The notes beneath the pieces are model-generated. The model saw only the letters and a program-made list of their open reading frames with translations. It had not been told where the DNA came from and searched no databases. This document shows, piece by piece, positions 17,098 through 24,241 of a DNA stretch of 29,353 nt (position 1 is the first letter of the stretch; each line of letters begins with the position of its first letter). The stretch is from positions 1 through 29,353 of the forward strand of contig JADIYY010000005.1 in assembly GCA_016705065.1 (NCBI GenBank), read 5' to 3'. The DNA is from Candidatus Aalborgiella aggregata. Its GTDB lineage: Bacteria; Pseudomonadota; Gammaproteobacteria; Burkholderiales; Burkholderiaceae_C. A program made the translations under genes and the position numbers.

Positions 17098-18000
17098 CTA
17101 TTTCTTAACCAACTCAACACGCCGATTCTTGGCGCGGCCTTCTTCGCTGCGGTTGTCGGCTATGGAGCGTTCTTGTCCGAAGCCGGTGGCGCTGAGGCGT
17201 TTGGCGTCTATGCCGCCTGCGGTGACTGCGTTCATCACGCTTTTGGCGCGGTTATCGGACAGCAGTTTGTTGGTTTGCGGTTGACCGACGTTGTCGGTGT
17301 GGCCTTCAATGGCTATGTTGAGTGAGGGGGCGGATTTCAACATGGCGACAATTTCTTTGACAGTGGCTACGCCATCGGTCTTCAAATCATGCTTGCCGAT
17401 ATCAAAGTTGATGTAAAGCGCGATAAAGCCATTTTTATTTATTTCATCAAGCAGCTTGTTGGCCGAAACCACTTGCTTCATGGCGGCTACTTCGACAATC
17501 CAAATTTTGTAGCTTTGTGTAGGTGCGCTGAAAATGCCCGGCTCTACGCGCACCCAAATGTCTTTGCCGCCTGACGTCACGCGCAAGGTGGTTTCGCCAC
17601 CATCGTTGTCACGTGGTACACGGTCGTAGACGACTTCGCCGCCAATGGACTTGATAGCATTTTGATAATTACGGAGCAACTGCAATGCACTGGGTTGCTT
17701 GCCTGCGATGTTGTGAAAATAATGGATGATGGTGGCATCACCTTCAATCATCTTTTTTTCAATTTTTGCACCACCACCCAGCTTACCGTCTTTGGCAGAG
17801 CTGACTTTGAACTCAACCGCATTGAATGCTTTTTGATACTCGGTGATGCGCGAATCTGGAAAACGTGTCAGCAGCGGGTGGTCTTTTGACTTGGGTAGAT
17901 CGGCATCTGCCAATGCAGATGGAATGACGATGCCAATCAGCAGTGCCATGGCAAACGAATTAACGACCATGCGCTGAAATAAATTTTGAATGAGTTTCAT
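17098..18000 (-). CDS. OmpA-family protein
   Basis: Exported protein of 300 residues with a signal peptide (FAMALLIGIVIPSALADA) and a C-terminal OmpA-like peptidoglycan-binding domain: LYINFDIGKHDLKTD, LNIAIEGHTDNVG, NKLLSDNRAKSVMNA, LSATGFGQERSIADN and GRAKNRRVEL, with the Asp and Arg that hold diaminopimelate. The region between (about residues 50-190) has a WVRVEP strand and no transmembrane barrel signature, so this is probably a periplasmic anchor protein, as in DUF4892/OmpA-type proteins. The ATG at 17998-18000 is preferred because AGGAGA precedes it; an upstream ATG at 18042 lacks this. Intact. Confidence 0.87.
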   Translation of the reverse strand: MKLIQNLFQRMVVNSFAMALLIGIVIPSALADADLPKSKDHPLLTRFPDSRITEYQKAFNAVEFKVSSAKDGKLGGGAKIEKKMIEGDATIIHYFHNIAGKQPSALQLLRNYQNAIKSIGGEVVYDRVPRDNDGGETTLRVTSGGKDIWVRVEPGIFSAPTQSYKIWIVEVAAMKQVVSANKLLDEINKNGFIALYINFDIGKHDLKTDGVATVKEIVAMLKSAPSLNIAIEGHTDNVGQPQTNKLLSDNRAKSVMNAVTAGGIDAKRLSATGFGQERSIADNRSEEGRAKNRRVELVKK

Positions 18001-18076
18001 CAAAATATCTCCTATTGGTGTTGCATCAGAAATCACAGTCACGAACAGCGTTGTGATTATGCGCGTTTACAAAAAA

Positions 18077-18112
18077 ATGTCACAGTTCATGTCACAGTTC
18101 ATGTCTCAGATT
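18077..18112. repeat. 12-bp tandem repeat upstream of the OmpA gene
   Basis: ATGTCACAGTTC occurs twice head to tail (18077-18100), and a third degraded unit follows (ATGTCTCAGATT). It lies 77 bp upstream of the OmpA start and just behind the GNAT stop. It could be a regulator site for the OmpA gene or simple slippage. Confidence 0.6.
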
Positions 18113-18134
18113 TTGTAATAGTTGTTAAGACAAT

Positions 18135-18647
18135 TTACAAATCAAGTTGCCAATTCTGTCCCACCAAATCTTTTCCAAATGAGTGGTGTGCTTCTTGTTC
18201 GATGAGTTTGAAGCCAGCGGTTTCGTAGATGTGTCTGGCTGTGGTGAGGATGTCGTTGGTCCATAGCACCATGTGTTGGTAGCCTGCGCTTCTGGCGAAT
18301 TCGATGCATTCATGGACCAAGCGCTTGCCCAAGCCTTGCCCTCTGACTGCTGCGTCTACATAGAGCAGTCGAAGTTTGGCGGTTGTGTCGTCTTGGCGGA
18401 CAATGAAGACTGATCCAACGACCTCTTCGCCACGCACAGCTACCCAGCATTTTTCGCGGCCGGGTACAAATTCTTTGCTGAACTTGCCAATGATTTCTGC
18501 CAGCAAGGCTTCAAAGCTGATGTCCCAACCGTATTCGTTGGCGTACAGTAAGCCTTGCTTGTGGATGATCCAACCGTAGTCGCCCGGTATAGGGTCACGC
18601 AGGGTGATGGTTGGATAGCTAGAAACTTTGTTCGATGACGTTGACAA
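18135..18647 (-). CDS. GNAT family N-acetyltransferase
   Basis: Intact 170-residue acetyltransferase. The acetyl-CoA loop is in LYVDAAVRGQGLGKRLVHEC, with the strands CWVAVRGEEVVGSVFIVRQD before it and YETAGFKLIEQEAHHSFGKD after it. The N-terminal GDYGWIIHKQGLLYANEYGW and the end GQNWQLDL are characteristic of the acetyltransferase part of MarR-GNAT fusion proteins, but no MarR domain is present here. The substrate is unknown. It follows the EVE gene after 28 bp in the same direction, so it is the likely last gene of the msrB-EVE-GNAT run. Confidence 0.88.
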   Translation of the reverse strand: MSTSSNKVSSYPTITLRDPIPGDYGWIIHKQGLLYANEYGWDISFEALLAEIIGKFSKEFVPGREKCWVAVRGEEVVGSVFIVRQDDTTAKLRLLYVDAAVRGQGLGKRLVHECIEFARSAGYQHMVLWTNDILTTARHIYETAGFKLIEQEAHHSFGKDLVGQNWQLDL

Positions 18648-18675
18648 GTGATTTCCTTGCTGTTTGTTTGAATGC

Positions 18676-19155
18676 TCAGCGCAGTACGCGCCTTTGTTCT
18701 ACAAAGTGCCAGTGTTTGGCATCCACCGGCAAAATGGATAAACGATTGCCACGCGCTAACAGACGCAAATCGGCCAAGGCGGCTTGTTCGCGTAACCATT
18801 TCAAGGGGATGAGTTGCCAACGCTCTACCAACTGCACATCTACCATGACCCAACGCGGTGCGTCGGATGTGGATTTGGGGTCGTAATATTTTGATTTGGC
18901 ATCAAACTGGCTGGGGTCAGGGTAGGGCGCACTGCTGATTTTTGCTAAGCCCGCAATGCCCGGCTCTGCGCAACTGGAGTGGTAATACCAAACCAAATCG
19001 CCCACTTGCATGTCGTCCCGCATCATGTTGCGAGCTTGGTAGTTGCGCACACCATACCATGGCACGCTTTGCTTGGGCCTGGCGGCTAGATCATCAATAG
19101 AAACATCGGATGGCTCAATTTTCATCAGCCAATACTGCACAGGCTTTTTCTTCAT
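18676..19155 (-). CDS. EVE domain-containing protein
   Basis: Single EVE domain (PF01878, PUA/YTH-like fold), 159 residues, intact. Landmarks are QYWLMKIEPSDVSIDDL at the N-terminus, PWYGVRNYQARNMMRDDMQV, GDLVWYYHSSCAEPGIAGLA, YYDPKSTSDAPRWVMVDV and LARGNRLSILPVDAKHW. The conserved 'WxGVRNYQARN' and 'YHS' stretches are those of the THYN1-like bacterial group. EVE domains bind modified bases in DNA or RNA; the target here is unknown. The start at 19155 lies two bases after the msrB stop, so translation is coupled with msrB. Confidence 0.92.
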   Translation of the reverse strand: MKKKPVQYWLMKIEPSDVSIDDLAARPKQSVPWYGVRNYQARNMMRDDMQVGDLVWYYHSSCAEPGIAGLAKISSAPYPDPSQFDAKSKYYDPKSTSDAPRWVMVDVQLVERWQLIPLKWLREQAALADLRLLARGNRLSILPVDAKHWHFVEQRRVLR

Positions 19156-19157
19156 GG

Positions 19158-19616
19158 TCACACTTTTACCAAAGCCAAGGCGTTGATGCAATAGCGCAAG
19201 CCACTGGGTGCGGGGCCGTCGGGGAAGACGTGGCCCAAGTGGGCATCGCAGACATTGCAAGTGGTTTCTACGCGCGTCATACCGTGGCTGTGGTCGGCGG
19301 TGTAGGCGACCACGTTGGGCGCGACGGTTTGGGTGAAGCTGGGCCAGCCACTTTGGCTGTCAAACTTGGTGCTGGCATCAAACAGCTCGGTGCCACAGCA
19401 CACGCAGCTGTAGCGACCGGGCTGGAACAAGGTGCACATCTCAGAACTGTGCGCACGCTCGGTGCCGTGTTGACGCGTCACATAAAACTGCTCTGGCGTG
19501 AGGCGCACTTGCCATTGCGCATCGCTGATTTCCATCCGGCGTGGCGGTGCAGGGTTGCCGTTTTGCGCCAATTGCAGCACGCCGCGCCAAGTGAGAATGT
19601 CTTCATTTTGTTCCAT
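19158..19616 (-). CDS. msrB: Peptide-methionine (R)-S-oxide reductase
   Basis: Reduces the R form of methionine sulfoxide in proteins. Intact, 152 residues. Two zinc CxxC motifs are present (CVCCGTELFD and TTCNVCDAHLGHVFPDGPAP), plus KFDSQSGWPSF, the catalytic Cys in LRYCINALAL, and a further Cys in SSEMCTLFQPG that could be the resolving residue. No signal peptide, so it is cytoplasmic. It is the first gene of the minus-strand msrB-EVE-GNAT run. Just upstream lies a relic of the selO 3' end, which suggests that msrB once followed selO directly. Confidence 0.95.
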   Translation of the reverse strand: MEQNEDILTWRGVLQLAQNGNPAPPRRMEISDAQWQVRLTPEQFYVTRQHGTERAHSSEMCTLFQPGRYSCVCCGTELFDASTKFDSQSGWPSFTQTVAPNVVAYTADHSHGMTRVETTCNVCDAHLGHVFPDGPAPSGLRYCINALALVKV

Positions 19617-19638
19617 GTATACTCCTTGCTAGGTGTCA

Positions 19639-19673
19639 TCATGCCCTGCAAAACGTCTTGTAGCAAGCAGTGA
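19639..19673 (-). repeat. selO 3'-end relic, left end of the SHP cassette (copy A)
   Basis: Read on the minus strand, it encodes TACYKTFCRA and an in-frame TGA (19639-19641). It matches the SelO C-terminus TACYKTFCGT at 24242-24276. The 26-bp core at 19648-19673 has 24 identities with 24251-24276, and both core changes are silent. It lies between the rubredoxin stop and the msrB start. Confidence 0.8.
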
Positions 19674-19675
19674 TT

Positions 19676-19840
19676 TTATACATCAACCACTATGAAATCA
19701 GCTTTGCTGACGCTGCATTCGGGGCATAGCCAAGTTTCAGGAACGTCTGCCCAAAGGGTTCCGGGTGGTATCCCATATTCGGGCTGACCTTCGGCTTCGT
19801 TGTAGATAAAGCCGCAAACGGCGCACATGTAAACCTTCAT
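19676..19840 (-). CDS. Rubredoxin
   Basis: 54-residue iron-only redox protein. The four iron ligands are in MCAVCGFIYNEAEG (Cys6, Cys9) and WLCPECSVSKADF (Cys39, Cys42), with the standard spacing and the aromatic core GTLWADVPETW. The ATG at 19838-19840 has a strong AAAGGAG site. It lies 41 bp behind the cytochrome b561 gene in the same direction, so it is probably the last gene of the SHP operon and could carry electrons in the cytoplasm. Rubredoxin is not a standard member of SHP clusters that I know. Confidence 0.93.
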   Translation of the reverse strand: MKVYMCAVCGFIYNEAEGQPEYGIPPGTLWADVPETWLCPECSVSKADFIVVDV

Positions 19841-19881
19841 GTTAAATACTCCTTTAAAAATGGTGTGATTTTCAAATTCAA

Positions 19882-20638
19882 TTAATCATCGTGATGAACA
19901 CGAGAATTCCCAGTGCTGTTCATGACATTGTTTGGAAACAGCCCGTTAGGCGACTGTTGACTCTCCCATGTGGCATAAGCCAATACTGCTAATAAAAGTA
20001 ACACGGCCAGCCAGACTCGGTTTTTCTTCACGAGATCGGGACCTGGTCCTTCAACGCGTCCAGTCAACATGGGTTGGGCTTGATTTTTACGATGCCAGAC
20101 GCTCATTCCAAAGATCAGAGCTAAATGAGCAAGAACTAGCATGAGGAAAGCTTCGCCAAAGAATTCATGCACTTCTTCTAACCAATCACCTCCAAGAAAA
20201 TCACCAAAGTTGTTGTAGACACCATAGCCACTCAAGGTCAGTGGCACCACCATGATCAACAAAGCGACGACTGCAAAGGTCATCAACAGGTTTTGACCTT
20301 GACGCCAATTGATTGATGCTGAAGAGCGGTTCATCGCGATTGATTTCAGCCATGACGGTAGGTTGGCGAGCTTGCGCCACATTGCACCAAGGCTGGCCTG
20401 TCGTGGGCCAAATAAACTGTAAAGGACGCGAAAGACCAACAACCCCGCCATGGTGTAGCCAAGTGTGACGTGCAGCATGCGCCATCGTTCACCATCAGCT
20501 GTCAGGTAGGCGCCCAAGAAACTCAGGACAAAAAGCCAATGGAACATGCGCGTGGGTGCATCAATCATCAGCCGGCTGGGTTTGCTTGCGGCAGAAGAGG
20601 TCTGTGCGGTTGATTCATAGGGGTGGGTTAGTTAACAT
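19882..20638 (-). CDS. Cytochrome b561-type membrane electron carrier, frameshift near start
   Basis: Four-helix diheme cytochrome b of the Ni,Fe-hydrogenase/b561 family (PF01292). His ligands are visible in TRMFHWLFVLSF, RMLHVTLGYTMAG, LEEVHEFFGEAFLML and VLAHLALIFGM. After the core come a loop, a further membrane helix (WLAVLLLLAVLAYATW) and a His-containing tail. The safe open frame starts at 20568, but that ATG has no ribosome site. The ATG at 20636-20638 has AAGGAG at the right distance and gives MLTNPP, then after one lost base TAQTSSAASKPSRLMIDAPT, so I take it as the true start. The gene lies 15 bp behind the diheme cytochrome c gene. In SHP clusters this protein links the quinone pool to DHC. 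Confidence 0.87.
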
Positions 20639-20653
20639 TGCTGGTACTCCTTG

Positions 20654-21181
20654 TTAGTTGCTCCATGCACGTTTAGAGCGTGCATCGATTCCGATTGGAA
20701 ATTTGAGGGTGTTATCGCTGTAAATACCTTTGTCGGCACTGCTGTGACACGCAGCGCAGTTGGCTTCGCTCTTGACGCTGGGTAGCTTCCACACACTCGG
20801 TGTTATCTCTTTGTGCTTTCGGATAAACCAAGCAGATTGCGTGATGCGGTCATTTGGCGGAACTTCAGCCACGCGCTTGTAAGTGCCACTTTGGGTCTCA
20901 AGCCATGTGCTCAATTGCTTCACGGTAGCATCGTCTAGACTTGCATCTGTTCCATAGTGTTTGTCTAGCCCTGCCATGATGCGTTGCCAAGATTGCTTAG
21001 GTAACATGCCAGGCGGATAAGCAATATGGCAGGCTGTGCATTCTTGGGCATACGCTTTAGGCGTGTTAATTGGTAACTTGGAGCCACTATCAGCAAATGC
21101 GGTGGAGGAAAAGACCATGCCCATGATCGCGATGAAAGCGAGAGCACCAAATTTGTTGTGTGAACCGATGGTGTTTGTCAT
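20654..21181 (-). CDS. Diheme cytochrome c (DHC)
   Basis: Periplasmic diheme c-type cytochrome, the known electron donor to SHP. Two heme motifs, CTACH (in YAQECTACHIAYPPG) and CAACH (in EANCAACHSSADKG), are about 100 residues apart. A signal peptide (FGALAFIAIMGMVFSSTAFA) precedes the mature start. Typical DHC blocks are PGMLPKQSWQRIMAGLDKHY, GTDASLDDATVKQLSTWL and RITQSAWFIRKHKEI. Length of 175 residues is normal. The ATG at 21179-21181 is chosen for its AAGGAA site; an upstream ATG at 21199 overlaps the SHP stop. Intact. Confidence 0.93.
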   Translation of the reverse strand: MTNTIGSHNKFGALAFIAIMGMVFSSTAFADSGSKLPINTPKAYAQECTACHIAYPPGMLPKQSWQRIMAGLDKHYGTDASLDDATVKQLSTWLETQSGTYKRVAEVPPNDRITQSAWFIRKHKEITPSVWKLPSVKSEANCAACHSSADKGIYSDNTLKFPIGIDARSKRAWSN

Positions 21182-21198
21182 CTTAAATGTTCCTTTCA

Positions 21199-21618
21199 TT
21201 ATTTAAGATTGATGAGGTATGCCAGTACATCCGCCTTTTCGGAGGGACTGCACTCGCGGCTGAGTACATCTTTGCAGTTGCGGCGAAACCATTTCTCTAC
21301 CGTAGCGGTATCGGTAAAAGACTTGGTGTTGAAGGCAGGCGCCAAGGGCGGAATTAATTTCCCTGTACTGACGTGTTTGCCATCTTTGATGGGAGGTGTG
21401 CCATGGCAGGACGCACATGACAAATCATTGCCTTGTTTGGTATTAAAAAATGCCTGACCTTTGACGGCATTGCCCGGTGTACCTGCCTGTACGCTCCATT
21501 GTTGAAGTTGGGCCGTGGCAGAAGTATCAGCAGCTTGCGCGTTGCTAGGCAACAAGATACTGATCATTGCATTGATGAAGATGGAAGCTGTGAGGAGGGA
21601 CTTTTTAAGTGTATTCAT
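21199..21618 (-). CDS. SHP-type oxygen-binding monoheme cytochrome c (DUF1924)
   Basis: 'Sphaeroides heme protein'-like cytochrome c, 139 residues with a signal peptide cut after SNAQA. Heme motif CASCH (Cys68, Cys71, His72) in GNDLSCASCHGTPPIKDGKH, then STGKLIPPLAPAFNTKSFTD and VEKWFRRNCKDVLSRECSPS. The Asn114 next to Cys115, with Cys123 eight residues on, fits the Asn heme ligand and adjacent disulfide reported for Rhodobacter SHP. SHP binds O2 and other small ligands at an open heme; its physiological role is unclear. It is the first gene of the minus-strand operon SHP-DHC-b561-rubredoxin and is divergent from the PepSY-regulator-kinase genes. Confidence 0.9.
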   Translation of the reverse strand: MNTLKKSLLTASIFINAMISILLPSNAQAADTSATAQLQQWSVQAGTPGNAVKGQAFFNTKQGNDLSCASCHGTPPIKDGKHVSTGKLIPPLAPAFNTKSFTDTATVEKWFRRNCKDVLSRECSPSEKADVLAYLINLK

Positions 21619-21744
21619 GGTTGATGGCTCTTGTGGTTGATGAAAAGTAAATCTGGTATGGCTGTATTGTTGATGGCACAGATTGAACCCATGCTGAAGA
21701 TGTCATTCATCTGTCGTTCAGAAAGCACGACCTAAAATGCAAAC
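21619..21744. promoter_or_regulatory. Divergent control region of the SHP cassette
   Basis: This 126-bp region separates the cytochrome operon from the PepSY-regulator-kinase operon. GTTGATG occurs three times in the same direction, at 21620-21626, 21636-21642 and 21669-21675, and TAAAAT at 21732-21737 could be a -10 box for the PepSY operon. The response regulator is the natural candidate to bind here, but no site is proven. Confidence 0.45.
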
Positions 21745-21786
21745 ATGACCAAACATTCTTTATTTCATGGGTATGTCAAATCGCCA

Positions 21787-22134
21787 ATGTCAATCACTAA
21801 ATTGATTGCGATTACTGTAATGACAGTGAGTGCCCTCATCACCACCGCAGCCTGGGCCAGCGACAGTGATGACCATGAACGTGCCAAGAAAGCTTTGCAG
21901 TCTGGTCAAATTCTTCCACTACGCACCGTGCTGGAAAGTTTGGAGCGAAAACAACCAGGCAAAGTATTGGAAGTAGAGCTTGAACAAAAGGATGCGCTCT
22001 GGATTTACAAAGTGAAGTTGTTGCGTGCTGATGGCCAGTTGATCAAATTGATGTTGGACGCAAAAACTGCTGAATTAATCGAACGCAAGAACCGCGACGT
22101 ACCTGAACGGCGTAAGATTGAGAGTTCCCGTTAA
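21787..22134 (+). CDS. Exported PepSY-domain protein
   Basis: Small periplasmic protein with signal peptide MSITKLIAITVMTVSALITT then AAWAS, followed by one PepSY-like domain: ERAKKALQSGQILPLRTVLE, KVLEVELEQKDALWIYKVKL and LIKLMLDAKTAELIERKN. PepSY proteins of this size are common beside OmpR-type two-component systems and may modulate the kinase sensor; that role is inferred. The ATG at 21787 is preferred because the signal peptide then starts normally; an in-frame ATG at 21745 would add 14 residues (MTKHSLFHGYVKSP). Neither has a good ribosome site. The regulator gene follows after 14 bp. Intact. Confidence 0.85.
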   Translation: MSITKLIAITVMTVSALITTAAWASDSDDHERAKKALQSGQILPLRTVLESLERKQPGKVLEVELEQKDALWIYKVKLLRADGQLIKLMLDAKTAELIERKNRDVPERRKIESSR

Positions 22135-22148
22135 TATGTTTTATTAAT

Positions 22149-22808
22149 ATGAGAGTTCTGCTGGTAGAAGATGAACCGAGTTTGCGTGCCCAGCTGAGTG
22201 ACAGCCTGAAACATGCAGGCTATGCTGTGGACGAAATTGACAATGGTTTAGATGCACATTTTTTAGGTGACACGGAACCATTTGATGCCGTCGTTCTCGA
22301 TTTGGGTTTGCCTGTTTTAGATGGTCTCACCGTTTTGAAACGATGGCGTAGCAGTGGGAGAATGATGCCCGTGTTGATTTTGACTGCCCGCGATAACTGG
22401 AACGAAAAAGTTGCGGGCATTGACGCTGGTGCTGATGATTACCTCACAAAGCCATTTCACACTGAAGAATTACTGGCTCGTTTGCGTGCATTGATTCGGC
22501 GATCAAGCGGACTGGCTTCTGCGGTGTTGCAATGCGGTTCGCTCACACTTGATACGAGAACCAGTCGTGTCACGCTTGACGGTCAGTCAGTGGTGCTGAC
22601 CAGCCATGAATACAAGGTGCTGGAATACTTAATGCATCGAATAGGAAGCGTGGTCTCGAGAACAGAAATCATCGAGCATATTTATGCACAGGACTATGAT
22701 CGTGACTCGAATACCGTTGAGGTTTTCATTGGGCGATTAAGGAAAAAGCTACCTGCTGAATTAATTGAAACAGTTCGCGGGCAGGGCTATCGTCTCGGCC
22801 CAGTGTGA
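22149..22808 (+). CDS. OmpR/QseB-type response regulator
   Basis: Two-domain DNA-binding response regulator, 219 residues, intact. The receiver has MRVLLVEDEPSLRAQL with the acidic pair, the phospho-Asp in DAVVLDLGLPVLDG, the switch Thr in LILTARDNW and the Lys in YLTKPFHTEELLARL. The C-terminal winged helix shows LTSHEYKVLEYLMHRIGSVV, SRTEIIEHIYAQDYDRDSNT and VEVFIGRLRKKL ending RGQGYRLG. Its stop overlaps the kinase start (GTGA), so the two are a translationally coupled pair. Its most likely targets are the cassette's own promoters. Confidence 0.95.
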   Translation: MRVLLVEDEPSLRAQLSDSLKHAGYAVDEIDNGLDAHFLGDTEPFDAVVLDLGLPVLDGLTVLKRWRSSGRMMPVLILTARDNWNEKVAGIDAGADDYLTKPFHTEELLARLRALIRRSSGLASAVLQCGSLTLDTRTSRVTLDGQSVVLTSHEYKVLEYLMHRIGSVVSRTEIIEHIYAQDYDRDSNTVEVFIGRLRKKLPAELIETVRGQGYRLGPV

Positions 22809-24241
22809 TACGCATGCACCCAGTCACCGAAGATCCCAAAAATAGCCCGTGGCGTATATTTCAATCGCTGCAAATTCGTCTTTTAGTCGGCACGATTTCT
22901 GCATCGCTGGTTGCCCTCATATTGGCTGGTTTCGTATTAGGAGGTTTGTTTAAAGAGCATGTGCAAACCCAATTTCAGACCGGTCTTACACAACAGCTTG
23001 ATCAGCTCATCGCTAAACTTGAGTTTGATTCAGCAGGCCGTCCAGTAATTAACCCGCAATCTCTTTCCGACCCGCGATGGCAAAGCGCTTATTCTGGACT
23101 CTATTGGCAAATTGATGAAATCTCCTTGGATGGCCTGTCGCGAACGGGCGTGCTGCGATCTCGTTCGCTGTGGGACAGTAATTTGCAATTGAATACCGAT
23201 TCATTAACCGATGGTGCCTTGCATGTACACGAGATTCTAGGACCTCAAGACAGCACGCTGTTGCTCTTGGAGCGTACTGTTCGCACTGTAGAGCAGTCCA
23301 CAGCTAGCTGGAGATTGATTGTTGCGGGGGATTTAAAGGATACGCGCGATGCAGTGCAACGTTTTACGAATGTATTGGTAGTTTCTTTAGCCGTTTTGTT
23401 CTTTCTCTTAGTGTTGGCTGCTTGGGCGCAAGTCGCTGTGGGTCTTAAACCATTGCGTCAATTGCAGCATAGTTTGAAGCAAGTACAGCATGCGAATTCA
23501 ACGCGTCTACTTGGTGTATTTCCCACTGAAGTGCAGCCACTTGTTGACGACTTCAATCGCGTACTGGTGCAGAATCACCAAGTGCTTGAACGTGCGCGCA
23601 CTCAGGCGGGTAACTTGGCTCATGCACTCAAAACGCCATTGTCGGTTCTTGATCAAGCGGCCTCCCTAGAGCTGAAAAAAAATACCAGTGAACTGGCACG
23701 GCAGGTGCAAGAACAAGTGATTTCGGCGCGTCGCCATATCGACTGGCATTTGGCGCGGGCACGTGTGTCAGCGACGCAACGGCTTCCAGGACAAAGAACC
23801 GATGTGGCCATTGTATTGGCGGGTCTGGTTCGCGTCATGGAGCGTGTCCATGCGACTCGAGAAATTTCGATAGAGACAAAAATACCAGATTTACCTCTGT
23901 ACTTTGCAGGAGAGGAGATGGACCTGCAAGAAATGCTGGGAAACCTGTTAGACAACGCCTGTAAATGGGCGCAATCCAGCATCAAGGTAACGGTTGATCT
24001 GCTTCCGAATATTCAACCGCCTGAACTACTAGTGACCATCATGGACGATGGATTGGGCATCGACGATAAACAAGTATCAGCTGTCATGCGAAGAGGTGTC
24101 CGGTTGGACGAGTCTGTGCCAGGCACTGGATTGGGGCTGGCAATTACCCAAGAGTTAGCCAGTCTTTATGGTGGGCAGTTAATCTTGAAAAGGCTTGATA
24201 CAGGCGGGGTTAGCGCAACACTCCAACTTCCGGCGACATGA
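22805..24241 (+). CDS. Sensor histidine kinase (QseC/PhoQ-like)
   Basis: Membrane sensor kinase of 478 residues, partner of the upstream regulator. First membrane helix about residues 25-48, periplasmic sensor to about 185 with no recognised domain, second helix about 188-212 (VSLAVLFFLLVLAAWAQVAV), HAMP-like linker, then the phosphorylated His273 in GNLAHALKTPLSVL. The N box is LGNLLDNACKWA and the G boxes are MDDGLGIDD and GTGLGLAIT. It starts at GTG 22805, overlapping the regulator stop; an ATG at 22814 is possible. The stop TGA (22239-24241 boundary, last base 24241) directly abuts the opposed selO stop. The signal is unknown; redox state or oxygen would fit the cytochromes. Intact. Confidence 0.94.
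   Translation: MIRMHPVTEDPKNSPWRIFQSLQIRLLVGTISASLVALILAGFVLGGLFKEHVQTQFQTGLTQQLDQLIAKLEFDSAGRPVINPQSLSDPRWQSAYSGLYWQIDEISLDGLSRTGVLRSRSLWDSNLQLNTDSLTDGALHVHEILGPQDSTLLLLERTVRTVEQSTASWRLIVAGDLKDTRDAVQRFTNVLVVSLAVLFFLLVLAAWAQVAVGLKPLRQLQHSLKQVQHANSTRLLGVFPTEVQPLVDDFNRVLVQNHQVLERARTQAGNLAHALKTPLSVLDQAASLELKKNTSELARQVQEQVISARRHIDWHLARARVSATQRLPGQRTDVAIVLAGLVRVMERVHATREISIETKIPDLPLYFAGEEMDLQEMLGNLLDNACKWAQSSIKVTVDLLPNIQPPELLVTIMDDGLGIDDKQVSAVMRRGVRLDESVPGTGLGLAITQELASLYGGQLILKRLDTGGVSATLQLPAT

Noticed and set aside
19110..19673. 187-codon plus-strand open frame over msrB
   Set aside because: It has no motif and is antisense to a clear MsrB with zinc and catalytic cysteines.
19639..19673. The CAAAACGT-TTG repeat as a simple terminator hairpin
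   Set aside because: Copy A has an imperfect palindrome and no T-run, while both copies encode the same peptide TACYKTFC and a stop, which fits a selO end better.
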